48,880 nucleotides of DNA from Myxococcales bacterium. GTDB taxonomy: Bacteria > Myxococcota_A > Polyangia > Polyangiales > Polyangiaceae. Every line of letters starts with the position of its first letter. Positions within the stretch are counted from its first letter, which is position 1. Position numbers and translations under genes: made by a program. Below the pieces are notes generated by a model, which ran no database searches, was not told the origin of the DNA, and saw nothing but the letters and a program-made list of their open reading frames with translations. This document shows positions 41,573 through 48,880 of this stretch, piece by piece. The stretch lies in assembly GCA_021847645.1 (NCBI GenBank), contig JAJZQG010000031.1:1-48880 (forward strand), in the 5' to 3' direction.

Positions 41573-42496
41573 ATGCGTGACCGAACCACCACGGGCCGAA
41601 GCGTCCTCGCCGGCCTGATCGCCCTGATGCTGGCCCCTGTCGTTGCCCAATCACGCGCCGCGGCTCAAGTCTCGACGCCGCCCGGTTCCGCGAGCGCGTC
41701 CGCAGCGCAGTCCCCAATCCCGCCCGCGCCGTCGAGCGCCGCCGCGCCGTCGTCCTCCGGCACCTCGACAACCGAAACGGTTCCCGAGCAGGTCGTTTGG
41801 CTGACGAACGGCTCGATCATCCGCGGAACGATCGTGGAGCTCATCCCCCAGCAACGCGTGGTTCTGCAGCTCGCGACCGGTGAGATCCGCACCATCCCAT
41901 GGGCAGAGATCGCCCGCTCCAGCTTCGTTGCGGCTCCGCCGCCGTCCTCCGGCCGACCGAGCTTGGCCACGAGCGCTTCGGCCGCGCCAGTTCGGCCCGG
42001 CCGCGCCGCAGCACCCCCGGCCGGCGTGACGGTCGAGATCATCGGCGATCGCCCGGGCCTGCGCATCGAGTCTCGGCGACGGTTCACCGACGATCCGTGG
42101 ACCGTTGCGTGCCGCGCTCCGTGCGCCCAGCCCATCGAGGTTTCCAACAAGTCGCTCCGCATCGCCGGCGACGGCGTCCGTCCATCGAACCCGTTTTTCA
42201 TCGACGGACCGGGCGGCCATGAAGTGCTCGCGGTCAGGTCAGGGTCTTCCCAGGTGCACGCGTGGGGACAACGCTCGCTGATCGGCGGGCTTGCACTCGG
42301 AATGGCCGGGGGCGCGGCCTACGGACTGGGCAAGGTGCAGGACTCCGACCCCGCCGTCGTGGGCGGGCTGGTCAGCATGATCGTCGGAGGAGCGCTCGTG
42401 GCCCTGTCGCTGCCGCTGTTGGGCGCCAGCGGTACGCACGTGCTCAACTCCAAGGGCGACCGGATCGGTCGCACCGACGGGACATGGGTCTGGTAG
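41573..42496 (+). CDS. Exported protein with an SH3/Sm-like segment, unknown function
   Basis: About 307 residues. An N-terminal hydrophobic signal (SVLAGLIALMLAPVVAQSRA) is followed by a long Ser/Ala/Pro-rich linker. Then comes a beta-rich block VWLTNGSIIRGTIVELIPQQ and RVVLQLATGEIRTIPWAEIA, a fold like PEGA/Sm-like small beta-barrels common in myxobacterial exported proteins. A basic middle region and a C-terminal hydrophobic pair (SLIGGLALGMAGGAAYGLG, MIVGGALVALSLPLL) that could span a membrane follow. The start ATG was chosen for the signal; a GTG six codons earlier is possible. Divergent from the FHA pair. Confidence 0.75.
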   Translation: MRDRTTTGRSVLAGLIALMLAPVVAQSRAAAQVSTPPGSASASAAQSPIPPAPSSAAAPSSSGTSTTETVPEQVVWLTNGSIIRGTIVELIPQQRVVLQLATGEIRTIPWAEIARSSFVAAPPPSSGRPSLATSASAAPVRPGRAAAPPAGVTVEIIGDRPGLRIESRRRFTDDPWTVACRAPCAQPIEVSNKSLRIAGDGVRPSNPFFIDGPGGHEVLAVRSGSSQVHAWGQRSLIGGLALGMAGGAAYGLGKVQDSDPAVVGGLVSMIVGGALVALSLPLLGASGTHVLNSKGDRIGRTDGTWVW

Positions 42497-42583
42497 CGGT
42501 CACGACGATCGCCCTCGGACTCGAGAGGATCGGACGATGGGATGGTGCGCCGCGCGACGGGTGCGGGCTCGGGTGGGCTCGGG

Positions 42584-43672
42584 TCAGCCGTTGGTCTTGG
42601 CGAAGTCCTTCATGAAGGACACGAGCTGCCGGATGCCGTCCACGGTCATCGCATTGTACGACGAGACGCGGATGCCGCCGACACTGCGGTGTCCCTTGAG
42701 CCCGACCATGCCGGCTTTCTTGGCGTCGGCGATGAACTTGGCTTCCAACTCTTCCGTTGGAAGACGGAAGACGATGTTCATGACCGAGCGGGCAGGCGCT
42801 TTGACGGGGGCGCGGTAGAAGCCGCTGAGCTCGTCGAGGCAAGCGTAGACCAGGGCGGCCTTCTCGCGGTTCCAGGCCTCGATCTGGCCGAGTCCTCCGG
42901 ACTGCTTGATCCAGTCCATGACGTTGCGGATGAGGTAGATGCCGAACGTGGGAGGCGTGTTGTACAGCGAGTTGTTCTCGGCGTGGGTTCCGTACCTGAA
43001 GATCTTCGGGATGTCCTTGCGTGCCCCGTCGACCAGATCCTTGCGCACGATCACGACCGTGATGCCCGACGGGCCGATGTTCTTCTGGGCACCGGCGTAG
43101 ATGAGGCCGAAGCGGCTGACGTCGAACTTGCGCCACATGAAGTCGCTGGACATGTCGGCGACGAGGGGGACCTTGCCGGTGTCCGGGTAGTTGTGGAACT
43201 GCACGCCGTGGATGGTCTCGTTCGACGTGAGGTGAACATAGGCGGCCTCGGGATCGAGCTTGAGCTCGGACTGCGCGGGCACGCGCACGTAGGTCTTGTT
43301 CTCCTCGACCGTGGCGGCGACACGAACGGTGCCTACGTTCTTGGCCTCGTCATAGGCCTTCTTGCCCCACGCGCCGGTCAGGATGTAGTCCGCGCTGCGG
43401 CCTTGCGGCAGCAGGTTCATCGGCACCACGGCGAACTGCTGGCTGGCGCCGCCCTGCAGGAACAGGACGTGGTAGTCGTCGGAGATGCCCAGCAACTCGC
43501 GCATGCTGGCGATGGCCGCGTTGTGCACCGCCTCGAAGTCCTTGCCTCGATGGCTGTGCTCCATGACGGACATGCCGGTGCCCTGGAAGTCGATCAGCTC
43601 GTTTTGGGCGCGCTCGAGGGCAGAGAGAGGAAGCGCGGCGGGCCCGGGATTGAAGTTGAGGACTCGAGCCAT
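42584..43672 (-). CDS. serC: Phosphoserine aminotransferase
   Basis: 362 residues, the normal SerC length. It catalyses glutamate-dependent transamination of 3-phosphohydroxypyruvate in serine synthesis (and a step in pyridoxal phosphate synthesis). Visible blocks: [92 protein letters not shown], and the PLP-lysine segment [20 protein letters not shown]. An AAAGGA site lies nine bases before the ATG. No adjacent serine-pathway gene. Confidence 0.97.
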   Translation of the reverse strand: MARVLNFNPGPAALPLSALERAQNELIDFQGTGMSVMEHSHRGKDFEAVHNAAIASMRELLGISDDYHVLFLQGGASQQFAVVPMNLLPQGRSADYILTGAWGKKAYDEAKNVGTVRVAATVEENKTYVRVPAQSELKLDPEAAYVHLTSNETIHGVQFHNYPDTGKVPLVADMSSDFMWRKFDVSRFGLIYAGAQKNIGPSGITVVIVRKDLVDGARKDIPKIFRYGTHAENNSLYNTPPTFGIYLIRNVMDWIKQSGGLGQIEAWNREKAALVYACLDELSGFYRAPVKAPARSVMNIVFRLPTEELEAKFIADAKKAGMVGLKGHRSVGGIRVSSYNAMTVDGIRQLVSFMKDFAKTNG

Positions 43673-43876
43673 GGATGTTGTCCTTTCGGTTGGCTTGGCC
43701 TGATGGCGGGGTTTTATACTGCGCTTGGTGACGGGTTGCACGCGCGTTGAGAACAGATCCCGACGCGCGGAGGGCAGCGCATCCGTGTCGGCGACGGGCC
43801 GCGATCACGAAGCGTGCCCGGGAGGCTCGGGAATCTGGGCGCCGGTTGGTCGCAGCCTGTCCACGAGAGGGCGGGG

Positions 43877-44611
43877 TTACTCGCGGAGATCGGCGTGGGC
43901 GCGCAGCGACTGGTCGAGCACCCCGAGCACCAGGTCCGCCTCCGGGGTCGACCATGCCGGCGGCTCACGCCTGAGCGCGGCCAGCATGCGGGCGCGCAGC
44001 GACGCGTTGAGCACCAGCGGGGCGCCGCCGCATGCCTGGCATATCAGGCCGCCACGGATCGGATCGAGGCACGCCGCGCGCTCGGGCGCGCACGGGCGGC
44101 CACAAGATACGCAGCCGTCGAGCTCGAGCCCGTATCCGAGTGCTCGCAACAGGCGCAGTCCCGAGGCGGCGAGCAACGCGCGCGGCTCGCCGGGGAGCAC
44201 GGGACGATCGAGGTCGTCGAGCAGGGACTCGATCTCCGTCCAGACCTCGGGCTCGGTCGTGCGGGGAGGGAGCGTTTCGCGGACCCAACGGAGAGCACGG
44301 CCGGCGGCCTCGAGGCGAGCCAGGTCGGCGGTGAGGCGGGTTCGGGGCTGGGCGATCGTGCTTGACGACAGGGAGGCGAGGGTTTGTCGAGGGCGGTCGA
44401 CGATGTCTATCTCGAGGGTGTGCATGGGCTCGAGCACGGTCGAAGCGCCCTTCTTGAGGCGCCGTGCGCCGCGGCCGATGACGGAGACGCGACCGAGCTG
44501 CTCGGTGAAGAAGGTGATGACCAGGTCCGCGTCGGCATAGGGCACGGCCCGCACGAGCAGCGCGCGCGTGCGGGTCTTTGAGCCTGGGGAAGGACGAGCG
44601 ATGGTGGTCAG
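43877..44611 (-). CDS. recO: DNA repair protein RecO
   Basis: About 244 residues. N-terminal OB-fold: RALLVRAVPYADADLVITFF, TEQLGRVSVIGRGARRLKKG. A helical domain follows, and the zinc site GCVSCGRPCAPERAACLDPI ends with LICQACGG, two CxxC pairs. RecO loads RecA onto SSB-covered ssDNA together with RecR. There is no ATG, GTG or TTG at the expected start. A CTG overlaps the upstream HTH gene's stop (CTGA) and would give the normal RecO length, so I place the start there; the nearest usual starts are far upstream. Confidence 0.85.
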   Translation of the reverse strand: MTTIARPSPGSKTRTRALLVRAVPYADADLVITFFTEQLGRVSVIGRGARRLKKGASTVLEPMHTLEIDIVDRPRQTLASLSSSTIAQPRTRLTADLARLEAAGRALRWVRETLPPRTTEPEVWTEIESLLDDLDRPVLPGEPRALLAASGLRLLRALGYGLELDGCVSCGRPCAPERAACLDPIRGGLICQACGGAPLVLNASLRARMLAALRREPPAWSTPEADLVLGVLDQSLRAHADLRE

Positions 44612-45033
44612 GAGATCGCCGACAGATTGGCGGCGACGGAAGAGAGTTCCTGGGGCAGGTCGCGACCGCGCGGCTTGAGCACGATGCTGACCGCCAGCGT
44701 GAAGAGGATGAGCAGCAGCACGAAGGCGATGGCCACGCCGTAGCGGCGGCTCTGCGGACGCTCGATGGGAGTGTTGAACGGAAGAGGCGTGACCCAAGCC
44801 ACTCGACGGCTTGAGGTGTAGCGAGCGAGGACGTCGTCAGCCTCGAGGGCGACGGCGCGAGCATACGACTTGAGAAAGCCACGGACGAAGACCTCGCCGG
44901 GGAGGTCGTCGAACTGGTCGTTCTCGATTCGACAGAGAGTGGCGGCGGGGATGCGCGTGGCGCGGGACAGCTCACCCACGCTCATGCCGCGCGCCTCACG
45001 GCGTCGCCTGAGGTACTTGCCGATCGATTCCAT
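44608..45033 (-). CDS. RodZ-like HTH protein with one membrane span
   Basis: 141 residues. The N-terminal HTH_25 domain (about 1-70): IGKYLRRRREARGMSVGELS, ATRIPAATLCRIENDQFDDL, PGEVFVRGFLKSYARAVAL, the characteristic RodZ cytoplasmic fold. A linker and a membrane helix (GVAIAFVLLLILFTLAVSIV, about 100-120) follow, with a short C-terminus. RodZ normally has a large periplasmic part; here it is truncated to about 20 residues, so it may be a reduced homologue. Coupled to recO by the CTGA overlap. Confidence 0.82.
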   Translation of the reverse strand: MESIGKYLRRRREARGMSVGELSRATRIPAATLCRIENDQFDDLPGEVFVRGFLKSYARAVALEADDVLARYTSSRRVAWVTPLPFNTPIERPQSRRYGVAIAFVLLLILFTLAVSIVLKPRGRDLPQELSSVAANLSAIS

Positions 45034-45096
45034 GTTACCTCGTGGCGTCGACCGGCGGATGGCTCCGGAGAGCGACTCGGACGGTCGACGGGTCTC

Positions 45097-45975
45097 TCAT
45101 TGCATGGTTGCCAGCATGGCGGCGCACTCCTTGCCGGTCGGGGAATCCCCGGCAAGCGAGCGACATCGCTCCAGATCGGCACGAGCCGCGTCGCGGTCTC
45201 CCAGGAGCAGGGCCACGCGCCCACGCTCCCGGAAAGCGTCCTGCATACGCTTGCACTCGGGTCGATCCGTGTCCAATGCGCGGGAGAAAGCGTCCCGCGC
45301 GGCCTTGTTGTCCCCCTTTTTTTCGAAAGCCAAGCCGAGGCGGTAAGCGCCGACGCAGAACTCCGGCTGAAGGGCGATGGAACGCTGCAGGGCTGCGATG
45401 GCCTTGTCAGCGTCGCCTTTCAACAAGTAAGCCCATCCGAGGTTCCCCCAAGCCGTCTCGGGGGTGGAATAAAGGATGTCGTTGGCCAGGGGTTCGAGCA
45501 CGGCGATCGCTTCGTCGTACTTCTTCTCGTGGACCAGGACCACGCCTAGCGTGTTTCTGGCCTCGCGGAAGTCAGCCTTGAGCTTCACCGCCTTGCGCGC
45601 GTGAGCCTCAGCGTCGCCCAGGCGACACTCGTCGGACGACGCCGCGCAGAAGTAAAGATAAATAAGCGCTGCGAGATGCTCGGCCTCCGCGTTGTCGTGG
45701 TCGAGGTCGATGGCCTTCAGCACGTGGCTGAGAGCCTCCCGCGGTTGCCGGCGGTTCAAGAAAAGATCCTTCGCGATGTCGTATTCGGCGACCGACTCGC
45801 GTTCGGGGTCAGCAGCAGCGATCTGACCCCGTTCGTGAGCAGGACCGCAAGCTGAAGCCAAGGGCATCGCCGACGCCAGCGACAACAAGCCCAACCCGAT
45901 CCGTGGGAAGGAGCGACGGCGACCGGCCGCGGCCCGTTCCGAAATCGTCTGGTTGTGCTTGGCTTTCACTGCCAT
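45097..45975 (-). CDS. TPR lipoprotein, PilF/Tgl-like
   Basis: 292 residues. A signal region (GLGLLSLASAMPLASACGPA) ends at a lipobox LASAC near residue 43. The remainder is about five tetratricopeptide repeats: DAEAHARKAVKLKADFREAR, NTLGVVLVHEKKYDEAIAVL, WGNLGWAYLLKGDADKAIAA, LQRSIALQPEFCVGAYRLGL, then a final helix. PilF/Tgl outer-membrane lipoproteins of this type assemble the PilQ secretin of type IV pili. TPR count and lipoprotein character fit, but this is a family-level resemblance only. Confidence 0.8.
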   Translation of the reverse strand: MAVKAKHNQTISERAAAGRRRSFPRIGLGLLSLASAMPLASACGPAHERGQIAAADPERESVAEYDIAKDLFLNRRQPREALSHVLKAIDLDHDNAEAEHLAALIYLYFCAASSDECRLGDAEAHARKAVKLKADFREARNTLGVVLVHEKKYDEAIAVLEPLANDILYSTPETAWGNLGWAYLLKGDADKAIAALQRSIALQPEFCVGAYRLGLAFEKKGDNKAARDAFSRALDTDRPECKRMQDAFRERGRVALLLGDRDAARADLERCRSLAGDSPTGKECAAMLATMQ

Positions 45976-46424
45976 CTGGGTTTCCGTCGACGTGCTAGCC
46001 TGAAAGACAAGAGAGAAGGTCAGGGGTGTGCCTGGGATTCACACCAGGGTAAGTCAACGGAGTTATCCTACGACCCGACCTCCGTCAACCCGGATCCGCC
46101 GGTCAGGGGGGCTTCGGAGCGGAACAGGCGAGCTTTCCAGACTCAATGCGCACGCCTTCCGGATGCGATCGGCTCTATTTTCTCCGAGAGATTGCACTTG
46201 CCGAGGCCCGGTCCGTGAACGGTTCCCCGGACCGGAGCCGCATGAACCTTTCCCCGCCGTCGGCGCCCCTGCCCCGGGCGGCACGCCGCAACGCATCCAT
46301 CCTCGCGACGCAGGGCGTCCATCCTTGCCGCATCGCATCCATTCATCATGGATGCAGTGCGCAACGCCCGGTGCGACATGGACGCGCCGCGCCAGGCCCG
46401 GAGACGCTCCGCGTTACCGAGAGC
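45976..46424. other. 449-bp intergenic region
   Basis: No convincing gene. Holds two small perfect hairpins: GGTGTG/CACACC (46025-46045, in the leader of the TPR gene) and GCATCCA/TGGATGC with a seven-base loop (46335-46355, about 70 nt past the regulator's stop), the latter among repeated ATCCAT words. Neither has a T-run, so neither is a standard terminator. Confidence 0.5.
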
Positions 46425-47132
46425 TCATGGATTCGGCTTCTGACGCTGCGCCGGCGGACCGGAGCTGTGGCTGCCGCGGATCTCGTCCTTCATCGCGAGC
46501 AGCGAGTACAGGCGCTTCAACGCGTCCAAGTCCGGAATCTCGAGGCGCTCGTCGACCACCCGAAGATAGTTGCCTTCGCGCAACTGTTGCACACCGCGCT
46601 TGAGCGCCTCGACGTCGAGGCCCACGCGCGCCGACAGGTCCACCGGCGAGACCGACAACGCGACGGCTCCTTCCGTTTCGGTCGCATGCGCCTGCGCCAT
46701 CTTGATCAGCGCGGTCACGATCTTCGCTTGTGCGTCCCGCAACATCATGATCTCGATCTGGTCTTCGGCGTCGCGAAGGCGTCGGACGAGCTGCTGCACC
46801 ACCCGCAGAGCTACCGACGGGTTGCCCTCGAGCAGACGTCGGAACGTGCTGGGATCGAGGGCAAGCGCTGCGCTGTCGGAGAGGGCGAGCGCGGTAGAGC
46901 TGCGCACGCCTCCCTCGAGCAGCGCCGTTTCCCCGAACAAGTCGTTCGGCTTGAGCACCATCAGGCTGCGCTCGACGGCGCGCACGCGCTTGACGAGCCG
47001 GACCGAGCCTTCCTGAAGCAAGTACGCTTCGTTGGCCGCGTCGCCTTCGCGGTAGATCACCTCACCCTTGCGAAAGCGCTTGCCGAACCGGGCAAGCAGT
47101 CGTTCGCGATCCGTTGCGTCGGTGTCCTGCAT
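46425..47132 (-). CDS. Cyclic-nucleotide-binding (Crp/Fnr-type) regulator-like protein
   Basis: 235 residues. An N-terminal cNMP-binding beta-barrel (about 15-125): FGKRFRKGEVIYREGDAANE, AYLLQEGSVRLVKRV, NDLFGETALLEGG. A dimerisation helix (VVQQLVRRLRDAEDQIEIMM) follows. The C-terminal 90 residues are a winged-helix-like segment (ALSVSPVDLSARVGLDVEAL, KRGVQQLREGNYLRVVDERL). The phosphate-binding pocket lacks an obvious RS pair, so cAMP binding is uncertain. The ATG was chosen over a longer reading that overlaps tsaB. Confidence 0.85.
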   Translation of the reverse strand: MQDTDATDRERLLARFGKRFRKGEVIYREGDAANEAYLLQEGSVRLVKRVRAVERSLMVLKPNDLFGETALLEGGVRSSTALALSDSAALALDPSTFRRLLEGNPSVALRVVQQLVRRLRDAEDQIEIMMLRDAQAKIVTALIKMAQAHATETEGAVALSVSPVDLSARVGLDVEALKRGVQQLREGNYLRVVDERLEIPDLDALKRLYSLLAMKDEIRGSHSSGPPAQRQKPNP

Positions 47133-47145
47133 CGCTTCGCTCAGT

Positions 47146-47856
47146 CTATGCGCTTCCGTCGACCGGCGTCGACTTCGCAGCAGGTAGCGTGATGTCGGGG
47201 GGACGGACGTACAGTGGGTCGAGCACGAGCAACTCGTCGAGCCGGGTGGCGGCCCAGCGTTCAACGCCGAGCGCGGCGACCGCCGCGGGCGACGGCAGAT
47301 CCGTTGCGGGTGAAGACATCACGAGGTCGGGACGGATCCCCAGCGAACCGGCCACTTCTCCCACCATCCAGCGAAAGGTCAAGCGGGTCGCGGCTTCGGT
47401 CTCGCCCAGCCAGGTCTGCACGCTGCCCCTGGGCAAATGTGTCGGCTCCACGACGCGCCTGCCGGACTCGTCATACGCGGCCGCGAACACCTCGCCCTTT
47501 CGCGCGTCCATCACTGCCACCCCAGCTTGCCCACCGCGGACCAGTTGGGCGCCGTAGGCGATCGCGTCCAGAGACACGACGCCCACCAGCGGGATGCGTC
47601 GGGCGAACGCCCAGCCCTTGGCGGTGGCGACTCCGACGCGCACGCCGGTGAACGAGCCGGGGCCCTTGCCCACGACCACCAACTGCGTGCCGTCGGCGCC
47701 CCAACCGCTCTTGTCGAGGACCTCGCGCACCAAGCCGAGGAGCCGCTCGGCGTGCGTGGTTGGTTTGTCCGAGGTGGCCACGTGGATCAGGGTTCCGTGC
47801 TCGACAGCGGCGGCGAACGCACGAGGGGTCGAAGTGTCCAGAGCGAGTACGCGCAT
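47146..47856 (-). CDS. tsaB: tRNA threonylcarbamoyladenosine biosynthesis protein TsaB
   Basis: 236 residues of the ASKHA fold. Opening MRVLALDTSTPRAFAAAVEH, then THAERLLGLVREVLDKSG, LVVVGKGPGSFTGVRVGVAT, AKGWAFARRIPLVGVVSLDA, and a GVAVMDARKGEVFAAAYDES block. TsaB partners TsaD and TsaE to make the t6A37 modification of ANN-decoding tRNAs. The C-terminal part ends in the usual LDPLYVRPPDITLPA. Just upstream of the regulator and 14 bp from folB. Confidence 0.95.
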   Translation of the reverse strand: MRVLALDTSTPRAFAAAVEHGTLIHVATSDKPTTHAERLLGLVREVLDKSGWGADGTQLVVVGKGPGSFTGVRVGVATAKGWAFARRIPLVGVVSLDAIAYGAQLVRGGQAGVAVMDARKGEVFAAAYDESGRRVVEPTHLPRGSVQTWLGETEAATRLTFRWMVGEVAGSLGIRPDLVMSSPATDLPSPAAVAALGVERWAATRLDELLVLDPLYVRPPDITLPAAKSTPVDGSA

Positions 47857-47870
47857 GATGAATCGGGTCT

Positions 47871-48242
47871 TCAGGCGGACGGTCTTCGGCGCGTGACCTC
47901 GACGCCCACGTGGTTCGCTGCGGAGGCGCAGGCGCTGTACTTGCGCACCTCGACCCGCACCGACTGCACCATGGGAAGCCGTTGGAGCACGCGGGCCGCA
48001 ATGCGGTCCGCCAGGCTTTCGACGAGCATGACGTGGCCGTTGGTCCCCAGGTCGCGTGCGGCTGCGATCAGCTCGTCGAAGTCCGCGCCCTTGGCGAGGT
48101 CGCCGGTGGCGAGCAAGGAGCTGTTGTCGATCTCGACTTCGACATCGACCTCGAGCGGTTGGGTGACGAGCTTCTCCCAGGGAAGCGTGCCGATCGAAGC
48201 GTCAATGCGGATGCCGCGGGCAAAGACCTTGTCGAGGGGCAT
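47871..48242 (-). CDS. folB: Dihydroneopterin aldolase family protein
   Basis: 123 residues, normal FolB length. Visible motifs: GIRIDASIGTLPWEKLVTQP, LEVDVEVEIDNSSLLATGDL, FDELIAAARDLGTNGHVML, VESLADRIAARVLQRLPMVQ and VRVEVRKYSACAS. Catalytic candidates are the Glu in PWEK, the Glu in VESL and the Lys in RKYS, where most FolBs have Lys-Pro. Makes 6-hydroxymethyl-dihydropterin for folate. Its start is two bases from the pterin synthase stop. Confidence 0.87.
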   Translation of the reverse strand: MPLDKVFARGIRIDASIGTLPWEKLVTQPLEVDVEVEIDNSSLLATGDLAKGADFDELIAAARDLGTNGHVMLVESLADRIAARVLQRLPMVQSVRVEVRKYSACASAANHVGVEVTRRRPSA

Positions 48243-48244
48243 GG

Positions 48245-48781
48245 TCAGGCCAGCTCCCCATCGGTCGGCAAGGCAGCGCGATAGCTGGCGCCCTGCCCCG
48301 GGCTTTCGGTCACGGTCACCTCGAGCCAGACGACGCCAGCGTTGCGAAGCGCCGGCAGGAGCCTGTCGACCGTGCGGCCCCACAGGTACTCGGCGAGGGC
48401 CTCCACCACGAGATTGCCGACCGGTAGAAGCAAGACTTCGTCGGCGGGCATGACGTAGCGTCGACCGCAGACGAGCAACTCGATTTCCCCATCGGCGACG
48501 TTGCGGACGACCTGAACGCGGGGGTGCAAGCGCGGCACGAGCAGGTGTTCGCGGAGCTCACGGCACAGGTCGGCGAGCACGGTCTTGACCTGGGCGAAGT
48601 CCAGCAGCGCCTGGGAGCCGGTGGCATCGAGCTCGACGGTGCAGGCTGCGTGGTAGTTGTGCCCGTGGAGGCGCTCCTTGGAGCCGTCCTCGAAGATGGT
48701 CATGTGGGCGCAGCTGAACTTGTGCTCGTCTTTGGCGACGAACAAGCGCGTGGACGGAATGCGGGCGCCTCCAGGGGGCAT
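48245..48781 (-). CDS. 6-pyruvoyltetrahydropterin synthase / QueD family, Glu-variant
   Basis: 178 residues. Zinc site: FSCAH, then KERLHGHNYHAACTVEL (the HGH pair), and a C-terminal WLEVTVTESPGQGASY with the Glu of the substrate pocket. The catalytic Cys found four residues before HGH in QueD (C-x-x-x-HGH) is not present; instead a Glu sits three residues before HGH, as in the PTPS-III type that makes the folate precursor. It is longer than QueD (about 120). Next to FolB, a folate role is favoured over queuosine; alignment would decide. Met 48781 was chosen because the conserved part starts shortly after. Confidence 0.8.
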   Translation of the reverse strand: MPPGGARIPSTRLFVAKDEHKFSCAHMTIFEDGSKERLHGHNYHAACTVELDATGSQALLDFAQVKTVLADLCRELREHLLVPRLHPRVQVVRNVADGEIELLVCGRRYVMPADEVLLLPVGNLVVEALAEYLWGRTVDRLLPALRNAGVVWLEVTVTESPGQGASYRAALPTDGELA

Positions 48782-48880
48782 GGCGGGACCCAGCGTGGCA
48801 CGTCGGGCGGCGCTGGCGCAAGCCCGTGGGGTGGGCCTCACACTGCAGCCGCGGGCATTCGACGATCGAGCAGGTCGTGC

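Noticed and set aside
46335..46355. Terminator of the Crp-like gene
   Set aside because: Good hairpin but no T-run follows on the minus strand.

Overview
The window is high-GC bacterial DNA. It reads like a myxobacterium or close relative (Myxococcota), inferred from several features taken together: PEGA/HEAT-rich exported proteins, a large Ser/Thr kinase with a helical repeat region, a PP2C phosphatase, tandem FHA proteins, Tgl/PilF-like TPR lipoprotein content and inositol-lipid genes. No rRNA or housekeeping phylogenetic marker was aligned, so the assignment is an inference.

Left chromosomal part (1-23980). A lipoprotein is followed by a minus-strand translation/transcription operon rimP-nusA-ylxR(+YlxQ)-infB-DUF503-rbfA, preceded by a clear intrinsic terminator that closes the upstream exported HEAT-repeat gene. 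Next comes a polar-lipid or inositol cluster: a nucleotidyltransferase-aminotransferase fusion, a stand-alone nucleotidyltransferase overlapping a CDP-alcohol phosphatidyltransferase, and a divergent inositol-3-phosphate synthase. A membrane sulfatase/phosphotransferase, PP2C phosphatase, Ogt methyltransferase, YihY membrane protein and an 1111-residue repeat-kinase complete this part.

Mobile part (23981-38947). An integrative element of about 14.9 kb sits in tRNA-Leu(CAA), bounded by a 56-bp direct repeat that runs from the anticodon loop to just past the tRNA 3' end. All but one of its genes lie on the minus strand. At the left end are a tyrosine integrase, a ParB/HTH-like protein and a train of tiny genes joined by 4-nt start/stop overlaps, headed by a ribbon-helix-helix (RHH) gene. 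Next come a divergent second RHH gene and an array of about 74-bp repeats with AAATTY-centred hairpins. A middle operon encodes a virion-like protein, a small-terminase-like HTH protein and several unknowns. A region of three different iteron-like repeat families then leads into a primase-DUF927 helicase protein, and an AlpA-like excisionase, an HTH protein and unknowns reach the right end. There is no capsid, portal, large terminase, lysis gene or relaxase, so the element looks like a phage satellite (PICI-like) rather than a prophage or ICE.

Right chromosomal part (38948-48880). tRNA-Leu is followed by a DciA-like protein, two tandem FHA proteins, an exported protein and serC. Then come recO with a RodZ-like HTH-TM gene, a TPR lipoprotein, a cyclic-nucleotide-binding regulator, tsaB, and a pterin pair (folB and a 6-pyruvoyltetrahydropterin synthase family gene).
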